Assembly (NCBI GenBank): GCA_017621415.1
Contig: JAGATD010000046.1
Span: 1 to 35,094, forward strand
Source of the DNA: Clostridia bacterium
Lineage (GTDB): Bacteria; Bacillota; Clostridia; Oscillospirales; CAG-272
Length of the DNA: 35,094 nucleotides
Direction: 5' to 3'
Positions 23,186 to 30,145 of the stretch are shown in pieces. The position numbers and the translations under genes are program-made. The number at the start of each line of letters is the position of its first letter. Within the stretch, counting starts at the first letter, position 1. The notes beneath the pieces were generated by a model, which was not told the origin of the DNA, did not search any database, and saw only the letters and a program-made list of their open reading frames with translations.

Positions 23186-24001
23186 ATGCTCTTTTTATGC
23201 CCTAAATGCAAAAAAGAACTGAATATAGTTGACAATACCTGCCGTTGTGCCGAGGGGCATTCATACGACAGAGCAAAGGGCGGATATTATAATCTGTTGC
23301 TCGGCAGCTCGGGCGGCGCTCACGGTGACAACAGGGAAATGGTTGAAGCAAGACGTGACTTTTTAAGCAGGGGATATTACAGGCCGCTTGCCGAGAAGCT
23401 GTCGTCATTGGTTCTGGATTATACTAAAAAGGGCGGTGCTGTTCTCGATGCAGGCTGCGGTGAGGGGTATTACACAGCTACCGTGGAATCGGCTTTAAAA
23501 GAGCGAGACGGTGAGAGCTTTGTTTCGGGCTTTGATATTTCAAAAGAGGCGGTAAAGCGAGCCGCAAAAGCCTGCCCGGGTATCACTTATGCAGTTGCGG
23601 GCTCCTACCATATGCCTGTTGGAGACGAAAGTGTTGACACGCTTTTTAATGTTTTCTCACCCCTTGCCATTGATGAAACACATAGGGTGATAAAGCCCGG
23701 CGGTCATTTTATAATGGTTATCCCCGACGAGGAGCATCTTTTTGAACTAAAGCAGGCGATATATGACACCCCCTACAAAAATACGGTTCAGGATACGCAT
23801 ATTCCCGGTTTTTCGCTTGTTAGGCAGGTTGATGTTAAATACACAATGCATCTTGACACTCCCGAGGCTATCAGCTCGCTCTTTATGATGACACCTTATG
23901 CCTATCGGACAAGACCTGAAAACAAAGAGCGGATAAAGGGGCTTAGAGAGCTTGATTGCAGGGCGGAATTTATAGTTTTTGTATACGAAAAGGACAAATA
24001 A
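23186..24001 (+). CDS. rlmA: 23S rRNA (guanine-N1)-methyltransferase, RlmA type
   Basis: A 271-aa protein with an N-terminal zinc site C5, C8, C21 and H25, the same numbering as in Escherichia coli RlmA, followed by YDRAKGGYYNLL. The SAM motif VLDAGCGEGYY lies at about 86-96, and FNVFSPLAIDE and VIKPGGHFIMVIP complete the methyltransferase fold. RlmA methylates N1 of a guanine in helix 35 of 23S rRNA (G745 or G748, depending on clade) and the Gram-positive type affects macrolide response. It lies 24 nt after niaR and 1 nt before ruvX. Confidence 0.92.
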   Translation: MLFLCPKCKKELNIVDNTCRCAEGHSYDRAKGGYYNLLLGSSGGAHGDNREMVEARRDFLSRGYYRPLAEKLSSLVLDYTKKGGAVLDAGCGEGYYTATVESALKERDGESFVSGFDISKEAVKRAAKACPGITYAVAGSYHMPVGDESVDTLFNVFSPLAIDETHRVIKPGGHFIMVIPDEEHLFELKQAIYDTPYKNTVQDTHIPGFSLVRQVDVKYTMHLDTPEAISSLFMMTPYAYRTRPENKERIKGLRELDCRAEFIVFVYEKDK

Positions 24002-24002
24002 A

Positions 24003-24440
24003 ATGGATTTAAATCACGGCAAATATCTTGGCGTTGACTATGGTGACAAAAGAACCGGACTTGCCGAGTGCGACCTTTCGGGGCAGCTTGCAAGCGGGAT
24101 TTGTACAATATCCGAGGGCGGAATGAGAAAAACCGCCGAGAGGGTAAAGAGGGAAGCTGAGAGTCGGGGCTGCAAAAAAATAATCGTGGGACTTCCGAAG
24201 AATATGGATGGCTCAGAGGGACCGAGAGCAGATGTTGTAAAGGCCTTTGTTGCTCTTCTTTCTGAAATTTGCGAAATTCCAATCGAATTTTTTGACGAGA
24301 GAATGACAACAATGGCAGCTTACAGACTCCTTGACGGCTCGGGGACATATGGAAAAAAGCGGAAAGATGTTATTGACACTCTTTCAGCCGAGCTTATTCT
24401 CCAAGGCTACCTTGACAGAGAAAGAGCACAGAACAAGTAA
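24003..24440 (+). CDS. ruvX: Pre-16S rRNA nuclease / Holliday-junction resolvase-like YqgF
   Basis: A 145-aa RNase H-fold protein: YLGVDYGDKRTGLA at 8-21 (catalytic D12), GLPKNMDGSEGPRA in the centre and FFDERMTTMAA (E), then KRKDVIDTLSAELIL with the closing aspartate. YqgF/RuvX matures the 5' end of 16S rRNA. ATG 24003 is used because it starts 1 nt after the rlmA stop; the open frame extends eight codons into rlmA but lacks a better ribosome site. Pairing with rlmA groups two rRNA-maturation functions. Confidence 0.94.
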   Translation: MDLNHGKYLGVDYGDKRTGLAECDLSGQLASGICTISEGGMRKTAERVKREAESRGCKKIIVGLPKNMDGSEGPRADVVKAFVALLSEICEIPIEFFDERMTTMAAYRLLDGSGTYGKKRKDVIDTLSAELILQGYLDRERAQNK

Positions 24441-24486
24441 ATTTTAAGCCGCAAGGCTTTGAATTATAAAAAAAGAGGAAAAGAAA

Positions 24487-25572
24487 ATGGAAAACGCAAA
24501 ACAAAACAAATTCGTATCTTACTTAAGGAAAAAAGGACTTTTACTGTCGGCTAAGGCTTATTTTGTAGATGCTATGAGCGCTATGGCGCTGGGACTTTTT
24601 GCATCTCTGCTTATGGGCACAATATTCGGCACAGTTGCAAAGTACATACCCGACGGCAATGTAATTAAGGATTATTTTAATCTGCTTGCGGGTGCGGGAG
24701 GCGCCACAGGAGCGATCATCGGTGTGGCTATTGCAAACTCGCTTAAGGCTCCTATGCTTGTGCTTTTGTCGGCAGGTGTTGTCGGTATGTTTGGTAATGC
24801 ATACGGTATAACAATTATGGTTGAAGGAGCTATGAAAACCGTAACAGCAGGCCCTGCCGGTGCATTTATATGTGTTCTTTTTGCTGTTGAGATAGGCAAG
24901 CTGGTTTCAAAGGCTACAAAGGTAGATATTCTGGTAACCCCTGCAGTAACTCTCGGAGTCGGCGGATTTGTGGCAATGCTTCTTTGTCCTGCGGTTTCTT
25001 GGTGTATGTACTGGATTGGCGATTTTGTTAACTACGCAACTACTATCATGCCCTTCTTTATGGGTATAATCATTTCGGTTGTTGTTGGTATTGTTCTTAC
25101 TCTTCCCATAAGCTCGGCAGCACTTTGCGCTATGATTGGTATAACCGGACTTGCCGGAGGCGCTGCGACAGTTGGATGCTGCGCGCAAATGATAGGATTC
25201 GCGGTAATCTCATTCCGTGAAAACAAGTGGGGCGGTGTTGTTGCACAGGGACTCGGAACATCAATGCTTCAAATGGGTAATATTGTGAAAAAGCCTATAA
25301 TTTGGCTGGCGCCCACACTTGCGGGAGCGGTTGTCGGACCTATCTCAACATGTATATTTAAGCTTGAATGTACCGGTGTCAGTGCGGGAATGGGTACCTG
25401 CGGTATGGTCGGTCCTATAGGTGTGTTTGCCGATATGGGCTTTAATCTGACAAGCATTCTCGGTGTTCTGCTTCTCTGCATAGTTCTTCCGGCTGTTCTC
25501 TCTCTTGCGTTTAACGAAATTATGAGAAAGCTCGGCTGGGTTAAAACCGGCGATATGCAGCTTGACCTCTGA
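24487..25572 (+). CDS. PTS EIIC_2-type membrane transporter
   Basis: A 361-aa protein with about ten hydrophobic segments rich in glycine and alanine; features include NLLAGAGGATGAIIGVAIA and IGITGLAGGAATVGCCAQMIG. This matches the PTS_EIIC_2 family, relatives of sugar PTS IIC subunits that lack attached IIA or IIB domains. No IIA or IIB gene is nearby. The family's substrate is not established; the place between niaR and pncB raises nicotinate or a related NAD precursor as a candidate, though this is only context. GAGGAAAAGAAA precedes ATG 24487; pncB starts 26 nt after its stop. Confidence 0.82.
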   Translation: MENAKQNKFVSYLRKKGLLLSAKAYFVDAMSAMALGLFASLLMGTIFGTVAKYIPDGNVIKDYFNLLAGAGGATGAIIGVAIANSLKAPMLVLLSAGVVGMFGNAYGITIMVEGAMKTVTAGPAGAFICVLFAVEIGKLVSKATKVDILVTPAVTLGVGGFVAMLLCPAVSWCMYWIGDFVNYATTIMPFFMGIIISVVVGIVLTLPISSAALCAMIGITGLAGGAATVGCCAQMIGFAVISFRENKWGGVVAQGLGTSMLQMGNIVKKPIIWLAPTLAGAVVGPISTCIFKLECTGVSAGMGTCGMVGPIGVFADMGFNLTSILGVLLLCIVLPAVLSLAFNEIMRKLGWVKTGDMQLDL

Positions 25573-25598
25573 TAAAAAGTAAAGGTTGGTTTACAAAA

Positions 25599-27044
25599 AT
25601 GCCTAATATTAATACTACACTCCTCTGTGATTTTTATGAGCTAACTATGGCTAATGGCTATTTTGAGCTTGGAAAGGGCGATGAAATTGCCTATTTTGAT
25701 GTCTTCTTCCGCAAGGTTCCCGATGGCGGCGGATTTGCTATTGCCGCAGGTCTTGAGCAGGTTATAGACTATATAAAGGACTTAAAGTTTACAAGCGAGG
25801 ATATAGAATTTCTCAGAGCTAAGGGAATATTTTCCGATAAATTTCTCGCTTACCTCGCTGACTTCAAGTTTACAGGCGATATATATGCTGTTCCCGAGGG
25901 AACACCGATATTCCCAAATGAGCCGATAATGACAGTAAGAGCACCCTCGATTGAGGCTCAGTTTATCGAGACCTTTGTGCTTCTTTGCTTAAACCACCAG
26001 TCGCTTATAGCAACAAAGGCTAACCGAGTTGTAAGAGCCGCAGACGGCAGACCTGTTATGGAGTTTGGCTCAAGACGCGCCCAGGGTGCTGACGGAGCTA
26101 TTCTCGGCTCGCGCGCCGCGTACATAGGCGGATGCGCTGCAACTGCCTGCACGATTTCCGATAGGGATTACGCAATTCCCGCAACAGGAACAATGGCTCA
26201 CTCCTGGATTCAGATGTTCGATACCGAATATGAGGCATTTGTCTCCTACTGTAAGCTCTATCCCAACAACGCAACCCTCCTTGTTGACACATACGATGTT
26301 CTCGGCAGCGGTATTCCCAATGCTATCAAGGCATTTAAGGAGGTTTTAATTCCCCAGGGAATTACAAAGTGCGGCATACGTCTTGACTCGGGTGATATTA
26401 CCTATCTTACCAAAAAGGCAAGAAAAATGCTTGACGAAGCGGGACTTACCGAGTGTAAGATAGTTGTTTCAAACTCCCTTGACGAAAACATTATACGTGA
26501 TATAATTCTCCAGGGCGCAAAGATTGACTCCTTCGGCGTTGGCGAAAGACTTATAACCGCAAAATCCAACCCTGTTTTCGGCGGAGTTTATAAGCTGGTC
26601 GCAAAAGAAGAGGGTAAGGGAATTGTACCTAAAATCAAGATTTCCGAAAACCCCGAGAAGATAACAAATCCTCATTTCAAAAAGGTTTACCGCATCTTTG
26701 ACAAGGAGACCGATATTGCGATAGCCGACCAGCTCTGTGTTTATGACGAGGTGGTAGACGAAAGTCAGCCCCTCACCCTCTTTGACCCTGTTGAAACCTG
26801 GAAAAAGAAGGTGGTTACAAACTACTATGCAAGAGAGCTGCTTGTTCCCGTGTTCAAGAACGGTGAGTGCGTATATAAGTGCCCCCATATTTCCGAAATT
26901 CAGGAGTATTGCCTCGGTGAGGTTGGTAAGCTGTGGGATGAGGTTAAGCGATTTGAGAACCCACACCGCTACTATGTTGACCTTTCTAAGAAGCTCTGGG
27001 ATATAAAGCACAATCTTCTTGAAAACCGCGGTCAGCTTGGATAA
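25599..27044 (+). CDS. pncB: Nicotinate phosphoribosyltransferase
   Basis: A 481-aa protein of normal length. TLLCDFYELTMANGYF opens the protein; GSRRAQG and the phosphorylatable histidine in GTMAHSW (H201) are the catalytic signature; GIRLDSGDITYL binds PRPP phosphate and SFGVGERLIT is conserved. It makes nicotinate mononucleotide from nicotinate and PRPP with ATP hydrolysis, the entry of the salvage path to NAD. It is the last gene of the niaR operon and ends at a strong terminator. Confidence 0.96.
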   Translation: MPNINTTLLCDFYELTMANGYFELGKGDEIAYFDVFFRKVPDGGGFAIAAGLEQVIDYIKDLKFTSEDIEFLRAKGIFSDKFLAYLADFKFTGDIYAVPEGTPIFPNEPIMTVRAPSIEAQFIETFVLLCLNHQSLIATKANRVVRAADGRPVMEFGSRRAQGADGAILGSRAAYIGGCAATACTISDRDYAIPATGTMAHSWIQMFDTEYEAFVSYCKLYPNNATLLVDTYDVLGSGIPNAIKAFKEVLIPQGITKCGIRLDSGDITYLTKKARKMLDEAGLTECKIVVSNSLDENIIRDIILQGAKIDSFGVGERLITAKSNPVFGGVYKLVAKEEGKGIVPKIKISENPEKITNPHFKKVYRIFDKETDIAIADQLCVYDEVVDESQPLTLFDPVETWKKKVVTNYYARELLVPVFKNGECVYKCPHISEIQEYCLGEVGKLWDEVKRFENPHRYYVDLSKKLWDIKHNLLENRGQLG

Positions 27045-27066
27045 AATTGTATAATTTCTCATTTTC

Positions 27067-27106
27067 ACCCCCAAATCAGCATACAAGTATTTGGGGGTGT
27101 TTTTTT
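27067..27106 (+). terminator. Terminator of the niaR-pncB operon
   Basis: CACCCCCAAAT (27067-27077) and ATTTGGGGGTG (27089-27099), 11-bp perfect stem, then a T7 run. The next ATG follows the T run immediately. Confidence 0.9.
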
Positions 27107-27562
27107 ATGTTTAAAAGAATTTTTGCCTTTTTGCTGAGCCTTATGTGCGTATTTTTACTTTCCTCTTGCGGAAAAAGCATTTCCGCATCGGATTTTATGA
27201 CAGATTTTGCCACCGTCTATCCTCTTGAGGGGGCAATGTATTTTTCCGAGGCACAAAACAAAGATGAGGGCTACATCAGCGAAGAGCTGTTCCGAAAAAT
27301 TTATCGCATAGACGGTGAAATTCCTGCCGATTACGCAATTTATCTTAATTCAAAACCCTCTCAGGGGGCGGAATGCGGAATATTTAAGCTAAGAGAGGGC
27401 GCAGACATAGAGCCGATAACCGAAATGTGCCTTGAGCGTATAAGGCTTGTTGCTGACAGAGAAGCAGAGGGAATTGTGCTAAGGTCCGGTCGGTATGTTT
27501 TTTATTCAACACTTGAGGATTCAGAGAGAGCAAAGGAGCTTTTTTACCGCTTAATTAAGTAA
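27107..27562 (+). CDS. Secreted lipoprotein, DUF4358-like
   Basis: A 151-aa protein with a lipoprotein signal peptide: KR, a hydrophobic core, then lipobox LLSSC with the lipidated cysteine at residue 21. The mature part resembles DUF4358 proteins of Clostridia: ECGIFKLREGADIEPI, then LERIRLVADREAEGI and a C-terminal GRYVFYSTLEDSERAKELF. Its function is unknown; the protein should sit on the outer face of the membrane. The frame is open 20 codons further up, but only ATG 27107 gives a clean signal peptide. It directly follows the T run of the pncB terminator, and its only Shine-Dalgarno-like sequence (GGGGGTG) is the terminator stem. Confidence 0.75.
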   Translation: MFKRIFAFLLSLMCVFLLSSCGKSISASDFMTDFATVYPLEGAMYFSEAQNKDEGYISEELFRKIYRIDGEIPADYAIYLNSKPSQGAECGIFKLREGADIEPITEMCLERIRLVADREAEGIVLRSGRYVFYSTLEDSERAKELFYRLIK

Positions 27563-27577
27563 AAAAACCGTTTTCTA

Positions 27578-27606
27578 TTGACTTCACAGGGCGCTTATGA
27601 TAAAAT
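27578..27606 (+). promoter_or_regulatory. Promoter of thiI
   Basis: TTGACT (27578-27583), 17-nt spacer, TAAAAT (27601-27606) with extended TGA. A weak hairpin AGAGGC/GCCTCT (27610-27636) followed by TTTTAATTTTT overlaps the start region and may be the terminator of the lipoprotein gene. Confidence 0.68.
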
Positions 27607-27663
27607 GTTAGAGGCTCGGGCTTTACCTATGCCTCTTTTAATTTTTAGAAAAAAGGAATTGTT

Positions 27664-28857
27664 ATGAATATACCGGAAGTAATACTTTGTAAATTCGGCG
27701 AGGTTGTTTTAAAGGGAGCAAACCGTCAGAACTTTGAGTCAGCTTTAGTAAAGGAGCTGCGCAGAAGAGCCTGCCCCTACGGCAATTTTAAAATATATTT
27801 TAAGCAGAGTACAGTCTATGTTGAGCCTCTTGATGAGCTTTGCGACATGGACGGAATGTACGAGGAGGCTAAAAGAGTATTCGGCATTGTGGGTGTAAAC
27901 CGCGCTGCCGTCTGTGAAAAGAATATGGAGGATATTATCCGTGTGGCAAAGGAATACCTGCCCGAAAAGCTTGCGGGAAAGCGTACCTTTAAGGTTGACG
28001 CAAAGCGCTCGGATAAAAAATTCCCCCTTAAGTCACCAGAAATCTCGGCTGAGATAGGCGGAGTTATTCTCTCCTTTGGCTCTAGAATAAAGGTTGACGT
28101 ACATAACCCCGAGGTTACAGTCACCGTTGAGGTAAGAGACGATAACGCATTTATCAGAGCAGGGCAGGAGCCGGGCGCCGGCGGCTTGCCTATAAGAAGC
28201 GCAGGACGCGGACTTCTTCTCCTCTCTGGCGGTATTGACTCGCCTGTTGCGGGCTGCATGATGGCAAAGAGAGGTCTTGAAATTGAGGCTCTGCACTTTG
28301 AGTCATTCCCCTATACCTCAGAGCGCGCTAAAGAAAAGGTTATGACCTTGGCTGAGGAAATGTGCGCCTTTTGCTCACGTATCCACGTTCATGTAATTTC
28401 TCTTACCCATATCCAGGAGGAGATACGCGACAGGTGCGAGGAGGACTACTTTACAATACTTCTCCGCATATTTATGATGCGCCTTGCCGAAAGATGCGCA
28501 AGAGAATATAAGTGCCAGGCGCTTATAACAGGCGAGAGCTTAGGTCAGGTGGCATCCCAAACCCTCGCCGCTATTGCCGTTACCGACTCGGTGGTAAATA
28601 TGCCTGTGTTCCGCCCCTGTATCGGACTTGATAAAACCGAGATAATCAAGGAAGCCCGCCACTACGGCACCTTTGATACAGCAATCTTGCCCTTTGAGGA
28701 CTGCTGCACAGTCTTTACCCCAAGGCACCCGAGAACCCAGCCTAAACTCGGCGATGTTATGCGTGAGCTCGAAAAGCTCGATGTCGAAGCGCTCCTCGAC
28801 GAAGCCTACGCAACCCTAACAACCGAAACAAAGCTCGTTTATCCCGAGTATAGATAA
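27664..28857 (+). CDS. thiI: tRNA 4-thiouridine synthetase ThiI
   Basis: A 397-aa protein: N-terminal ferredoxin-like and THUMP domains (1-165), then a PP-loop ATPase with LLLLSGGIDSPVAG at 184-197, and ILPFEDCCTVFTP near the C-terminus with the conserved cysteine. There is no C-terminal rhodanese domain, as usual in Firmicutes, where a cysteine desulfurase passes sulfur directly. It adenylates and thiolates U8 of tRNA and may serve thiamine thiazole synthesis. AAAGGAA precedes ATG 27664. No partner desulfurase is next to it in the window. Confidence 0.95.
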   Translation: MNIPEVILCKFGEVVLKGANRQNFESALVKELRRRACPYGNFKIYFKQSTVYVEPLDELCDMDGMYEEAKRVFGIVGVNRAAVCEKNMEDIIRVAKEYLPEKLAGKRTFKVDAKRSDKKFPLKSPEISAEIGGVILSFGSRIKVDVHNPEVTVTVEVRDDNAFIRAGQEPGAGGLPIRSAGRGLLLLSGGIDSPVAGCMMAKRGLEIEALHFESFPYTSERAKEKVMTLAEEMCAFCSRIHVHVISLTHIQEEIRDRCEEDYFTILLRIFMMRLAERCAREYKCQALITGESLGQVASQTLAAIAVTDSVVNMPVFRPCIGLDKTEIIKEARHYGTFDTAILPFEDCCTVFTPRHPRTQPKLGDVMRELEKLDVEALLDEAYATLTTETKLVYPEYR

Positions 28858-28923
28858 AAATATAGATAAAGAAGCAAAAAGCCTCTTTTTTAGAGACTCA
28901 AACCATCTTCGATATATCGCTAA

Positions 28924-28951
28924 GCAGCCCCGAAAACCGGGGCTGTTTTTT
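28924..28951 (+). terminator. Terminator of thiI
   Basis: CAGCCCCG (28925-28932) and CGGGGCTG (28938-28945), 5-nt loop, then six T's. Confidence 0.85.
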
Positions 28952-28955
28952 ATAA

Positions 28956-29010
28956 GCCTTCCCCAGCGAAGCGTGTTGGGGAAGGGGGACCGCGATAGCG
29001 GTGGATGAGG
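28956..29010. repeat. REP-like palindromic repeat, copy 2
   Basis: CTTCCCCA with a 14-nt loop and TGGGGAAG, then GGGGACCGC-GATA-GCGGTGGATGAGG. Same order of two palindromes and same GTGGATGAGG tail as the copy at 15502, with different loops. It lies directly behind the thiI terminator. Confidence 0.75.
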
Positions 29011-29050
29011 GGAAGCGCAACCCTGTATATAAGCATTTTTAACAAAAGTA

Positions 29051-29079
29051 TTGCATTTTTATTTTTTTGGTGCTATAAT
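29051..29079 (+). promoter_or_regulatory. Promoter of the structured RNA
   Basis: TTGCAT (29051-29056), 17-nt spacer, TATAAT (29074-29079) with extended TGC. Predicted start is at about G29086, the first base of the outer stem of the RNA below. Confidence 0.78.
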
Positions 29080-29085
29080 TAAATT

Positions 29086-29234
29086 GCGACATGATCGAAT
29101 ATTTTTCCTCTATGGGAGTACTATGCCATTTTAGTATTCCATTTTTTACATACCTGTAGAGGAAGTAGATTGTGTCGCAGCAATGTGGAGTACATAAGTG
29201 GAGTGCGCTCGCTTTGCGAGCGCATTTTTGTTTT
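29086..29234 (+). ncRNA. Candidate structured RNA with own promoter and terminator
   Basis: About 145 nt. GCGACA (29086-29091) pairs with TGTCGC (29173-29178); an internal loop follows; TTCCTCTA (29105-29112) pairs with TAGAGGAA (29157-29164); inside, TGGGAGTACT (29113-29122) pairs with AGTATTCCA (29133-29141) with one bulge. A 25-nt tail leads to a terminator TGCGCTCG (29204-29211)/CGAGCGCA (29217-29224) and T's. The rod with a central bubble recalls 6S RNA in outline, but it is shorter. It could also be a riboswitch or an RNA antitoxin for the following gene. No known family was recognised. Confidence 0.6.
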
Positions 29235-29248
29235 CAAGGAGAAATAAT

Positions 29249-29881
29249 GTGATAATATTATCGCAAAGTGATATCAACCGAGTAAAACCTGATATGGTCT
29301 TTTATAAATTCAGCAATAGATCGATGTCGTGGGATATATGTCATGGCGAATTTTTGACCGCAAAGAAAAGCGGAACAATAAATAAAAGAGAACTTGCCTT
29401 ACATTTGATGGGATTTTTGGGTAGTTGGGGTATGTATTGCCGACAAGCGCCGTTACTTTTAAATCACCACTATCTCGTTCACGAAGATCTGATAGATATA
29501 TTGATGAATAAAAAATACGATCCATTGTTCGGTGTTAACAACCTTGTAGATTTTAAAAACAATATAACTCTTATGTATGATGCGTATGACGATATTTCGA
29601 ATTATTATAAAGCATTAGGTGTTTCAAGAGTGATAACACTGTCAAGTAAAATCATGCTGGGCGTTTACGGTTGTGTTCCGGCTTTTGATAATAAAGTCAA
29701 CAATGCGCTAGCCATACTGCAGTGTAAAAATAGTACGGTGTTTAAAACAAAATTAAAATTATTGAACAATTATATTTCTAATAATCCCGAGTTAGATAAG
29801 TTTATAAAATCAGAACTTAAAAAACATCCCGATTATACATATATGCGAATCTTAGATGATTTTTTGTGGAATTACAAATGA
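29249..29881 (+). CDS. Unknown 210-aa protein downstream of the structured RNA
   Basis: A 210-aa cytoplasmic, mostly helical protein. A segment around 50-75 (ELALHLMGFLGSWGMYCRQA) resembles a widespread but uncharacterised family whose members share an H-x-x-x-x-L-x-S-W-G-M-Y pattern; I cannot name a domain. The start is GTG 29249: AAGGAG at 29236-29241 is 7 nt upstream. The longer open frame from 29198 would translate through the terminator hairpin and is rejected. It is AT-rich compared with the core genes. The 82-aa gene follows after 14 nt, so the two form a unit. Confidence 0.72.
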   Translation: MIILSQSDINRVKPDMVFYKFSNRSMSWDICHGEFLTAKKSGTINKRELALHLMGFLGSWGMYCRQAPLLLNHHYLVHEDLIDILMNKKYDPLFGVNNLVDFKNNITLMYDAYDDISNYYKALGVSRVITLSSKIMLGVYGCVPAFDNKVNNALAILQCKNSTVFKTKLKLLNNYISNNPELDKFIKSELKKHPDYTYMRILDDFLWNYK

Positions 29882-29895
29882 ATGAGGACTAAATT

Positions 29896-30144
29896 ATGAA
29901 ATCGAAATTTCTAAAATTTATGCGGCTTGAATTTTCGCGAGCGTATGCATGTTGTCCGAAAGAAAGATGGGATATATTTATAATTAACGAATTTAATGAG
30001 TGCGATAGGGATGAAGCCGTTGAGTTTACCAATCGTTTAATTGAAAATAAATATATTGCAATTGACAAACGCCCGAATGGTGATTTTGTTGTTATCACAC
30101 CTTGGGGATATGAAATGACAAAAAGAGGAATTTTGGAGGTTTAA
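29896..30144 (+). CDS. Small winged-helix-like protein
   Basis: An 82-aa basic protein. Helices at 20-50 (DEAVEFTNRLIENKYI) and a beta hairpin KRPNGDFVVITPWGYEMT look like the last two-thirds of a winged helix, but no family is recognised. ATG 29896 follows the previous stop by 14 nt. Its last codons contain the GGAGG used by the surface-protein gene, which starts 1 nt after its TAA, so the three genes are likely read together. Confidence 0.65.
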   Translation: MKSKFLKFMRLEFSRAYACCPKERWDIFIINEFNECDRDEAVEFTNRLIENKYIAIDKRPNGDFVVITPWGYEMTKRGILEV

Positions 30145-30145
30145 A

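Noticed and set aside
29086..29234. 6S RNA
   Set aside because: The rod with a central bubble is similar in outline, but the RNA is shorter than usual and conserved 6S bubble sequence could not be recognised.
29198..29248. Longer start for the 210-aa protein
   Set aside because: It would be translated from the terminator hairpin at 29204-29224 and lies upstream of the AAGGAG that suits GTG 29249.
29086..29881. Type III toxin-antitoxin of the ToxIN/AbiQ kind
   Set aside because: The RNA has no short tandem repeats and the protein lacks the ToxN-like sequence features; kept only as one hypothesis for layout.
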